64,000 bases of DNA from Ypsolopha sequella (Eukaryota; Arthropoda; Insecta; Lepidoptera; Ypsolophidae). The notes under the pieces were generated by a model. The model had not been told where the DNA came from. It did not search any database and saw nothing but the letters and a program-made list of their open reading frames with translations. The translations under genes were made by a program, and so were the position numbers. Location: NCBI GenBank assembly GCA_934047225.1, contig OW203991.1, positions 7,626,001 to 7,690,000 on the forward strand. Direction: 5' to 3'. Every line of letters begins with the position of its first letter. Position 1 is the stretch's first letter. Positions 1 through 12,100 of the stretch are shown one piece after another.

Positions 1-39
1 GTAATGAATAAATTAAAATAACTATGTAATATGCAAGAA

Positions 40-45
40 TTTATT
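40..45 (-). terminator. FibH polyadenylation signal
   Basis: AATAAA on the minus strand lies about 75 nt past the FibH stop codon, in AT-rich sequence. It is the only canonical hexamer between the stop codon and the window edge, and implies a short 3' UTR as in Bombyx FibH. Confidence 0.75.
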
Positions 46-118
46 CAAGTAATAAAATAACAAAAGATGTATCCCGTTGATAAATATACAATACGAAAAT
101 TAAATAAAAGCAAAATTA

Positions 119-3100
119 TTAGCAGGTATCACATGGTTGACGCCTGGAACCGATCTTGACCACAAACTGATTTCGAGTGAGCGAGCATGGCTGACGCCCT
201 CCTGGCAGTACAATGTTGTAACCAGATGATCCAGATGATGAGGAGCTGGACGAGGAAGATGAAGATGAAGATCCTACTCCACCTGGTCCCCATTGGTTAT
301 AAACTGTCACTGGTCCAGAAGATCCAGACGATGATGAACTAGATGCAGCTGATGATGAACCAGCAGAACCTCCTAGTCCCCATTCATTAAGGACGGTAAC
401 TGGTCCACTAGCTCCCGATGACGATGAACTTGCAGCAGATGATGATGAACTGCCAGCACCTCCTGGTCCCCATTGATTTACAATGTTAAGTCCACTGACT
501 CCAGATGCAGAAGAACTGGATGCAGATGCCCCAGATCCAGCAACACCACCGTAACCTCCAAGTCCTCCGATACCAACGATGCCTGATCCATAACCACCAA
601 TTCCACCAACTCCTCCAAGTCCTGAAGAGGATGATGAAGATGAGCTTGAAGCGGAAGATGATGATCCGTCGCCGTAAGGTCCGTATTCGTTGATAATGGT
701 GACATCCTGTCCTGATGAGCCAGACGATGATGAACTAGATGCAGCAGATGATGATCCGGCAGAACCTCCTGGTCCCCATTGGTTTACAATGTTAAGTCCA
801 CTGACTCCAGATGCTGAGGAGCTGGATGCAGATGCCCCAGATCCAGCGCCACCAAGAACGCCGTAACCTCCAAGTCCTCCAAGGCCTGATCCAGTTGCTG
901 AAGAGCTAGCTGCAGATGCTGCAGATCCAGCACCACCACCGTAACCTCCAAGTCCTCCGATAACACCGATACCTGATCCATAACCACCAATTCCACCAAC
1001 TCCTCCAAGTCCTGAAGAGGATGATGATGATGAGCTTGAAGCGGCAGATGATGATCCGTCACCGTATGGTCCGTATTCGTTGATAATGGTGACACCCTGT
1101 CCTGATGAGCCAGACGATGATGAACTAGATGCAGCAGATGATGATCCGGCTGAACCTCCTGGTCCCCATTGGTTTACAATGTTAAGTCCACCAACTCCAG
1201 ATGCTGAGGAGCTGGATGCAGATGCCCCAGATCCAGCGCCACCGAGTCCACCGAGACCAACGTAACCTCCAAGTCCTCCAAGGCCTGATTCAGATGCTGA
1301 AGAGCTAGCTGCAGATGCTGCAGATCCAGCACCACCACCGTAACCTCCAAGTCCTCCGATAACACCGATGCCTGATCCATAACCACCAATTCCACCAACT
1401 CCTCCAAGTCCTGAAGAGGATGATGATGATGAGCTTGAAGCGGAAGATGATGATCCGTCACCGTATGGTCCGTATTCGTTGATAATGGTGACACCCTGTC
1501 CTGATGAGCCAGACGATGATGAACTAGATGCAGCAGATGATGATCCGGCTGAACCTCCTGGTCCCCATTGGTTACCAATGTTAAGTCCACCAACTCCAGA
1601 TGCTGAGGAGCTGGATGCAGATGCCCCAGATCCAGCGCCACCGAGTCCACCGAGACCAACGTAACCTCCAAGTCCTCCAAGGCCTGATCCAGATGCTGAA
1701 GAGCCAGCTGCAGATGCTGCAGATCCAGCACCACCAAGAACGCCGTAACCTCCAAGTCCTCCAAGGCCTGATCCAGTTGCTGAAGAGCTAGCTGCAGATG
1801 CTGCAGATCCAGCACCACCACCGTAACCTCCAAGTCCTCCGATAACACCGATGCCTGATCCATAACCATCAATGATACCAACTCCTCCAAGTCCTGAAGA
1901 GGATGATGATGATGAGCTTGAAGCGGCAGATGATGATCCGTCACCGTATGGTCCGTATTCGTTGATAATGGTGACACCCTGTCCTGATGAGCCAGACGAT
2001 GATGAACTAGATGCAGCAGATGATGATCCGGCTGAACCTCCTGGTCCCCATTGGTTTACAATGTTAAGTCCACCAACTCCAGATGCTGAGGAGCTGGATG
2101 CAGATGCCCCAGATCCAGCGCCACCGAGTCCACCGAGACCAACGTAACCTCCAAGTCCTCCAAGGCCTGATCCAGATGCTGAAGAGCTAGCTGCAGATGC
2201 TGCAGATCCAGCACCACCAAGAACGCCATAACCTCCAAGTCCTCCAAGGCCTGATCCAGTTGCTGAAGAGCTAGCTGCAGATGCTGCAGATCCAGCACCA
2301 CCACCGTAACCTCCAAGTCCTCCGATAACACCGATGCCTGATCCATAACCACCAATTCCACCAACTCCTCCAAGTCCTGAAGAGGATGATGATGATGAGC
2401 TTGAAGCGGAAGATGATGATCCGTCGCCGTAAGGTCCGTATTCGTTGATGATGGTGACATCCTGTCCTGATGATCCAGACGATGATGAACTAGATGCAGC
2501 AGATGATGATCCGGCAGAACCTCCTGGTCCCCATTGGTTTACAATGTTAAGTCCACCGACTCCAGATGCTGAGGAGCTGGATGCAGATGCCCCAGATCCA
2601 GCGCCACCGAGACCACCGTAACCACCATAACCTCCAAGGCCTGATCCAGATCCTGAAGAGCTGGCTGCAGATGCTCCAGACCCTGCACCACCAAGAACGC
2701 CGTAACCTCCAAGTCCTCCAAGGCCTGATCCAGTTGCTGAAGAGCTAGCTGCAGATGCGGCAGATCCAGCACCACCACCGTAACCTCCAAGTCCTCCGAT
2801 AACACCGATGCCTGATCCATAACCACCAATTCCACCAACTCCTCCAAGTCCTGAAGAGGATGCTGATGATGAGCTTGAAGCGGCAGATGATGATCCGTCA
2901 CCGTATGGTCCGTATTCGTTGATAATGGTGACACCCTGTCCTGATGAGCCAGACGATGATGAACTAGATGCAGCAGATGATGATCCGGCTGAACCTCCTG
3001 GTCCCCATTGGTTTACAATGTTAAGTCCACCAACTCCAAATGCTGAGGAGCTGGATGCAGATGCCCCAGATCCAGCGCCACCGAGTCCACCGAGACCAAC

Positions 3101-6100
3101 GTAACCTCCAAGTCCTCCAAGGCCTGATCCAGATGCTGAAGAGCTAGCTGCAGATGCTGCAGATCCGGTACCACCAAGAACGCCGTAACCTCCAAGTCCT
3201 CCAAGGCCTGATCCAGTTGCTGAAGAGCTAGCTGCAGATGCTGCAGATCCAGCACCATCACCGTAACCTCCAAGTCCTCCGATAACACCGATGCCTGATC
3301 CATAACCACCAATTCCACCAATTCCTCCAAGTCCTGAAGAGGATGATGATGATGAGCTTGAAGCGGAAGATGATGATCCGTCACCGTATGGTCCGTATTC
3401 GTTGATTATGAGGACATCCTGTCCTGATGATCCAGACGATGCTGAACTAGATGCAGCAGATGATGATCCGGCAGAACCTCCTGGTCCCCATTGGTTTACA
3501 ATGTTAAGTCCACTGACTCCAGATGCTGAGGAGCTGGATGCAGATGCCCCAGATCCAGCGCCACCGAGTCCACCGAGACCACCGTAACCACCATAACCTC
3601 CAAGGCCTGATCCAGATCCTGAAGAGCTGGCTGCAGATGCTCCAGACCCTGCACCACCAAGAACGCCGTAACCTCCAAGTCCTCCAAGGCCTGATCCAGT
3701 TGCTGAAGAGCTAGCTGCAGATGCTGCAGATCCAGCACCACCACCGTAACCTCCAAGTCCTCCGATAACACCGATACCTGATCCATAACCACCAATTCCA
3801 CCAACTCCTCCAAGTCCTGAAGAGGATGATGATGATGAGCTTGAAGCGGCAGATGATGATCCGTCACCGTATGGTCCGTATTCGTTGATAATGGTGACAC
3901 CCTGTCCTGATGAGCCAGACGATGATGAACTAGATGCAGCAGATGATGATCCGGCTGAACCTCCTGGTCCCCATTGGTTACCAATGTTAAGTCCACCAAC
4001 TCCAGATGCTGAGGAGCTGGATGCAGATGCCCCAGATCCAGCGCCACCGAGTCCACCGAGACCAACGTAACCTCCAAGTCCTCCAAGGCCTGATCCAGAT
4101 GCTGAAGAGCTAGCTGCAGATGCTGCAGATCCAGCACCACCACCGTAACCTCCAAGTCCTCCGATAACACCGATACCTGATCCATAACCACCAATTATAC
4201 CAACTCCTCCAAGTCCTGAAGAGGATGATGATGACGAGCTTGAAGCGGAAGATGATGATCCGTCACCGTAAGGTCCGTATTCGTTGATATAGGTGATATC
4301 CTGTCCTGATGATCCAGACGATGATGAACTAGATGCAGCAGATGATGATCCGGCAGAACCTCCTGGTCCCCATTGGTTTACAATGTTAAGTCCACCGACT
4401 CCAGATGCTGAGGAGCTGGATGCAGATGCCCCAGATCCAGCGCCACCGAGACCACCGTAACCACCATAACCTCCAAGGCCTGATCCAGATCCTGAAGAGC
4501 TGGCTGCAGATGCTCCAGACCCTGCACCACCAAGAATGCCGTAACCTCCAAGTCCTCCAAGGCCTGATCCAGTTGCTGAAGAGCTAGCTGCAGATGCTGC
4601 AGATCCAGCACCACCAGCGTAACCTCCAAGTCCTCCGATAACACCGATGCCTGATCCATAACCACCAATTCCACCAACTCCTCCAAGTCCTGAAGAGGAT
4701 GATGATGATGAGCTTGAAGTGGAAGATGATGATCCGTCACCGTATGGTCCGTATTCGTTGAAAATGGTGACACCCTGTCCTGATGAGCCAGACGATGATG
4801 AACTAGATGCAGCAGATGATGATCCGGCAGAACCTCCTGGTCCCCATTGGTTTACAATGTTAAGTCCACCAACTCCAGATGCTGAGGAGCTGGATGCAGA
4901 TGCCCCAGATCCAGCGCCACCGAGTCCACCGAGACCACCGTAACCACCATAACCTCCAAGGCCTGATCCAGATCCTGAAGAACTGGCTGCGGATGCTCCA
5001 GACCCTGCACCACCAAGACCGCCGTAACCTCCAAGTCCTCCAAGGCCTGATCCAGTTGCTGAAGAGCTAGCTGCAGATGCTGCAGATCCAGCACCACCAC
5101 CGTAACCTCCAAGTCCTCCGATAAGACCGATGCCTGATCCATAACCATCAATGATACCAACTCCTCCAAGTCCTGAAGAGGACGATGATGATGAGCTTGA
5201 AGCGGAAGATGATGATCCTTCACCGTAAGGTGCGTATTCGTTGATAATGGTAACACCCTGTCCTGATGCTCCAGACGATGATGCACTAGATGCAGCAGAT
5301 GATGAACTGGCAGAACCTCCTGGCCCCCATTGGTTACCAATGTTGAGTCCACCAACTCCAGATGATGAGGAGCTGGATGCAGATGCCCCAGATCCAGCGC
5401 CACCGAGTCCACCGAGACCAACGTAACCTCCAAGTCCTCCAAGGCCTGATCCAGATCCTGAAGAGCTGGCTGCAGATGCTCCAGACCCTGCACCACCAAG
5501 AACGCCGTAACCTCCAAGTCCTCCAAGGCCTGATCCAGTTGCTGAAGAGCTAGCTGCAGATGCTGCAGATCCAGCACCACCACCGTAACCTCCAAGTCCT
5601 CCGATAACACCGATGCCAGATCCATAACCACCAATTCCACCAACTCCTCCAAGTCCTGAAGAGGATGATGATGATGAGCTTGAAGCGGCAGATGATGATC
5701 CGTCACCGTATGGTCCGTATTCGTTGATAATGGTGACACCCTGCCCTGATGAGCCAGACGATGATGAACTGGATGCAGCAGATGATGATCCGGCAGAACC
5801 TCCTGGTCCCCATTGGTTTACAATGTTAAGTCCACCAACTCCAGATGCTGAGGAGCTGGATGCAGATGCCCCAGATCCAGCGCCACCGAGTCCACCGAGA
5901 CCAACGTAACCTCCAAGTCCTCCAAGGCCTGATCCAGATCCTGAAGAGCTGGCTGCAGATGCTCCAGACCCTGCACCACCAAGAACGCCGTAACCTCCAA
6001 GTCCTCCAAGGCCTGATCCAGTTGCTGAAGAGCTAGCTGCAGATGCTGCAGATCCAGCACCACCACCGTAACCTCCAAGTCCTCCGATAACACCGATGCC

Positions 6101-9100
6101 TGATCCATAACCACCAATTCCACCAACTCCTCCAAGTCCTGAAGAGGATGATGATGATGAGCTTGAAGCGGAAGATGATGATCCGTCACCGTATGGTCCG
6201 TATTCGTTGATAATGGTGACACCCTCTCCTGATGAGCCAGACGATGATGAACTAGATGCAGCAGATGATGATCCGGCTGAACCTCCTGGTCCCCATTGGT
6301 TTACAATGTTAAGTCCACCAACTCCAGATGCTGAGGAGCTGGATGCAGATGCCCCAGATCCAGCGCCACCGAGACCACCATAACCACCATAACCTCCAAG
6401 GCCTGATCCAGATCCTGAAGAGCTGGCTGCAGATGCTCCAGACCCTGCACCACCAAGAACGCCGTAACCTCCAAGTCCTCCAAGGCCTGATCCAGTTGCT
6501 GAAGAGCTAGCTGCAGATGCTGCAGATCCAGCACCACCACCGTAACCTCCAAGTCCTCCGATAACACCGATGCCTGATCCATAACCACCAATTCCACCAA
6601 CTCCTCCAAGTCCTGAAGAGGATGATGATGATGAGCTTGAAGCGGAAGATGATGATCCGTCACCGTATGGTCCGTATTCGTTGATAATGGTGACACCCTC
6701 TCCTGATGAGCCAGACGATGATGAACTAGATGCAGCAGATGATGATCCGGCAGAACCTCCTGGTCCCCATTGGTTTACAATGTTAAGTCCACCAACTCCA
6801 GATGCTGAGGAGCTGGATGCAGATGCCCCAGATCCAGCGCCACCGAGACCACCATAACCACCATAACCTCCAAGTCCTCCAAGGCCTGATCCAGATGCTG
6901 AAGAGCTAGCTGCAGATGCTGCAGATCCAGCACCACCAAGAACGCCGTAACCTCCAAGTCCTCCAAGGCCTGATCCAGTTGCTGAAGAGCTAGCTGCAGA
7001 TGCAGCAGATCCAGCACCACCACCGTAACCTCCAAGTCCTCCGATAACACCGATGCCTGATCCATAAACACCAATTCCACCAACTCCTCCAAGTCCTGAA
7101 GAGGATGATGATGATGAGCTTGAAGCGGAAGATGATGATCCGTCACCGTAAGGTCCGTATTCGTTGATAATGGTGACATCCTGTCCTGATAATCCAGATG
7201 ATGATGAACTAGATGCAGCAGATGATGATCCGGCAGAACCTCCTGGTCCCCATTGGTTTACAATGTTAAATCCACCGACTCCAGATGCTGAGGAGCTGGA
7301 TGCAGATGCCCCAGATCCAGCGCCACCGAGTCCACCGAGACCACCGTAACCACCATAACCTCCAAGGCCTGATCCAGATCCGGAAGAGCTGGCTGCAGAT
7401 GCTCCAGACCCTGCACCACCAAGAACGCCGTAACCTCCAAGTCCTCCAAGGCCTGATCCAGTTGCTGAAGAGCTAGCTGCAGATGCAGCAGATCCAGCAC
7501 CACCACCGTAACCTCCAAGTCCTCCGATAACACCGATGCCTGATCCATAACCACCAATTATACCAACTCCTCCAAGTCCTGAAGAGGACGATGATGATGA
7601 GCTTGAAGCGGAAGATGATGATCCTTCACCGTAAGGTGCGTATTCGTTGATAATGGTAACACCCTGTCCTGATGCTCCAGACGATGATGAACTAGATGCA
7701 GCAGATGATGATCCGGCAGAACCTCCTGGTCCCCATTGGTTTACAATGTTAAGTCCACCGACTCCAGATGCTGAGGAGCTGGATGCAGATGCTCCAGATC
7801 CAGCGCCACCGAGTCCACCGAGACCACCGTAACCTCCAAGTCCTCCAAGGCCTGATCCAGATGCTGAAGAGCTAGCTGCAGATGCTGCAGATCCAGCATT
7901 ACCACCGTAACCTCCAAGTCCTCCGATAACACCGACGCCTGATCCATAACCACCAATTATGCCAACTCCTCCAAGTCCTGAAGAGGATGATGATGACGAG
8001 CTTGAAGCGGAAGATGATGATCCGTCACCGTAAGGTCCGTATTCGTTGATAATGGTGACATCCTGTCCTGATGATCCAGATGATGATGAACTAGATGCAG
8101 CAGATGATGATCCGGCAGAACCTCCTGGTCCCCATTGGTTTACAATGTTAAGTCCACCGACTCCAGATGCTGAGGAGCTGGAAGCAGATGCCCCAGATCC
8201 AGCGCCACCGAGACCACCGTAACCACCATAACCTCCAAGGCCTGATCCAGATCCTGAAGAGCTAGCTGCAGATGCTCCAGACCCTGCACCACCAAGAACG
8301 CCGTAACCTCCAAGTCCTCCAAGGCCTGATCCAGTTGCTGAAGAGCTAGCTGCAGATGCTGCAGATCCAGCACCACCACCGTAACCTCCAAGTCCTCCGA
8401 TAACACCGATACCTGATCCATAACCACCAATTCCACCAACTCCTCCAAGTCCTGAAGAGGATGATGATGATGAGCTTGAAGCGGCAGATGATGATCCGTC
8501 ACCGTATGGTCCGTATTCGTTGATAATGGTGACACCCTGTCCTGATGAGCCAGACGATGATGAACTAGATGCAGCAGATGATGATCCGGCTGAACCTCCT
8601 GGTCCCCATTGGTTTACAATGTTAAGTCCACCAACTCCAGATGCTGAGGAGCTGGATGCAGATGCCCCAGATCCAGCGCCACCGAGACCACCATAACCAC
8701 CATAACCTCCAAGGCCTGATCCAGATCCTGAAGAGCTGGCTGCAGATGCTCCAGACCCTGCACCACCAAGAACGCCGTAACCTCCAAGTCCTCCAAGGCC
8801 TGATCCAGTTGCTGAAGAGCTAGCTGCAGATGCTGCAGATCCAGCACCACCACCGTAACCTCCAAGTCCTCCGATAACACCGATGCCTGATCCATAACCA
8901 CCAATTCCACCAACTCCTCCAAGTCCTGAAGAGGATGATGATGATGAGCTTGAAGCGGAAGATGATGATCCGTCACCGTATGGTCCGTATTCGTTGAAAA
9001 TGGTGACACCCTGTCCTGATGAGCCAGACGATGATGAACTTGATGCAGCAGATGATGATCCGGCAGAACCTCCTGGTCCCCATTGGTTTACAATGTTAAG

Positions 9101-12100
9101 TCCACCAACTCCAGATGCTGAGGAGCTGGATGCAGATGCCCCAGATCCAGCGCCACTGAGTCCACCGAGACCAACGTAACCTCCAAGTCCTCCAAGGCCT
9201 GATCCAGATCCTGAAGAGCTGGCTGCAGATGCTCCAGACCCTGCAGCACCAAGAACGCCGTAACCTCCAAGTCCTCCAAGGCCTGATCCAGTTGCTGAAG
9301 AGCTAGCTGCAGATGCTGCAGATCCAGCACCACCACCGTAACCTCCAAGTCCTCCGATAACACCGATGCCTGATCCATAACCATCAATGATACCAACTCC
9401 TCCAAGTCCTGAAGAGGACGATGATGATGAGCTTGAAGCGGAAGATGATGATCCTTCACCGTAAGGTCCGTATTCGTTGATAATGGTAACACCCTGTCCT
9501 GATGCTCCAGACGATGATGCACTAGATGCAGCAGATGATGAACTGGCAGAACCTCCTGGCCCCCATTGGTTACCAATGTTGAGTCCACCAACTCCAGATG
9601 ATGAGGAGCTGGATGCAGATGCCCCAGATCCAGCGCCACCGAGTCCACCGAGACCAACGTAACCTCCAAGTCCTCCAAGGCCTGATCCAGATCCTGAAGA
9701 GCTGGCTGCAGATGCTCCAGACCCTGCACCACCAAGAACGCCGTAACTTCCAAGTCCTCCAAGGCCTGATCCAGTTGCTGAAGAGCTAGCTGCAGATGCT
9801 GCAGATCCAGCACCACCACCGTAACCTCCAAGTCCTCCGATAACACCGATGCCAGATCCATAACCACCAATTCCACCAACTCCTCCAAGTCCTGAAGAGG
9901 ATGATGATGATGAGCTTGAAGCGGCAGATGATGATCCGTCACCGTATGGTCCGTATTCGTTGATAATGGTGACACCCTGCCCTGATGAGCCAGACGATGA
10001 TGAACTAGATGCAGCAGATGATGATCCGGCAGAACCTCCTGGTCCCCATTGGTTTACAATGTTAAGTCCACCAACTCCAGATGCTGAGGAGCTGGATGCA
10101 GATGCCCCAGATCCAGCGCCACCGAGTCCACCGAGACCAACGTAACCTCCAAGTCCTCCAAGGCCTGATCCAGATCCTGAAGAGCTGGCTGCAGATGCTC
10201 CAGACCCTGCACCACCAAGAACGCCGTAACCTCCAAGTCCTCCAAGGCCTGATCCAGTTGCTGAAGAGCTAGCTGCAGATGCTGCAGATCCAGCACCACC
10301 ACCGTAACCTCCAAGTCCTCCGATAACACCGATGCCTGATCCATAACCACCAATTCCACCAACTCCTCCAAGTCCTGAAGAGGATGATGATGATGAGCTT
10401 GAAGCGGAAGATGATGATCCGTCACCGTATGGTCCGTATTCGTTGATAATGGTGACACCCTCTCCTGATGAGCCAGACGATGATGAACTAGATGCAGCAG
10501 ATGATGATCCGGCTGAACCTCCTGGTCCCCATTGGTTTACAATGTTAAGTCCACCAACTCCAGATGCTGAGGAGCTGGATGCAGATGCCCCAGATCCAGC
10601 GCCACCGAGACCACCATAACCACCATAACCTCCAAGGCCTGATCCCGATCCTGAAGAGCTGGCTGCAGATGCTCCAGACCCTGCACCACCAAGAACGCCG
10701 TAACCTCCAAGTCCTCCAAGGCCTGATCCAGTTGCTGAAGAGCTAGCTGCAGATGCTGCAGATCCAGCACCACCACCGTAACCTCCAAGTCCTCCGATAA
10801 CACCGATGCCTGATCCATAACCACCAATTCCACCAACTCCTCCAAGTCCTGAAGAGGATGATGATGATGAGCTTGAAGCGGAAGATGATGATCCGTCACC
10901 GTATGGTCCGTATTCGTTGATAATGGTGACACCCTGTCCTGATGAGCCAGACGATGATGAACTAGATGCAGCAGATGACGATCCGGCAGAACCTCCTGGT
11001 CCCCATTGGTTTACAATGTTAAGTCCACCAACTCCAGATGCTGAGGAGCTGGATGCAGATGCCCCAGATCCAGCGCCACCGAGACCACCATAACCACCAT
11101 AACCTCCAAGGCCTGATCCAGATCCTGAAGAGCTGGCTGCAGATGCTCCAGACCCTGCACCACCAAGAACGCCGTAACCTCCAAGTCCTCCAAGGCCTGA
11201 TCCAGTTGCTGAAGAGCTAGCTGCAGATGCTGCAGATCCAGCACCACCACCGTAACCTCCAAGTCCTCCGATAACACCGATACCTGATCCATAACCACCA
11301 ATTCCACCAACTCCTCCAAGTCCTGAAGAGGATGATGATGATGAGCTTGAAGCGGCAGATGATGATCCGTCACCGTATGGTCCGTATTCGTTGATAATGG
11401 TGACACCCTGTCCTGATGAGCCAGACGATGCTGAACTAGATGCAGCAGATGATGATCCGGCTGAACCTCCTGGTCCCCATTGGTTTACAATGTTAAGTCC
11501 ACCAACTCCAGATGCTGAGGAGCTGGATGCAGATGCCCCAGATCCAGCGCCACCGAGACCACCATAACCACCATAACCTCCAAGGCCTGATCCAGATCCT
11601 GAAGAGCTGGCTGCAGATGCTCCAGACCCTGCACCACCAAGAACGCCGTAACCTCCAAGTCCTCCAAGGCCTGATCCAGTTGCTGAAGAGCTAGCTGCAG
11701 ATGCTGTAGATCCAGCACCACCACCGTAACCTCCAAGTCCTCCGATACCTGATCCATAACCACCAATTCCACCAACTCCTCCAAGTCCTGAAGAGGATGA
11801 TGATGATGAGCTTGAAGCGGCAGATGATGATCCGTCACCGTATGGTCCGTATTCGTTGATAATGGTGACACCTTGTCCTGATGATCCAGACGATGATGAA
11901 CTAGATGCAGCAGATGATGAACCGGCAGAACTTCCTGGCCCCCATTGGTTACCAATGTTAAGTCCACCAACTCCAGATGCTGAGGAGCTAGATGCCCCAG
12001 ATCCAGCGCCACCGAGTCCACCGAGACCAACGTAACCTCCATAACCTCCAAGGCCTGATCCAGATCCTGAAGAACTGGCTGCGGATGCTCCAGACCCTGC

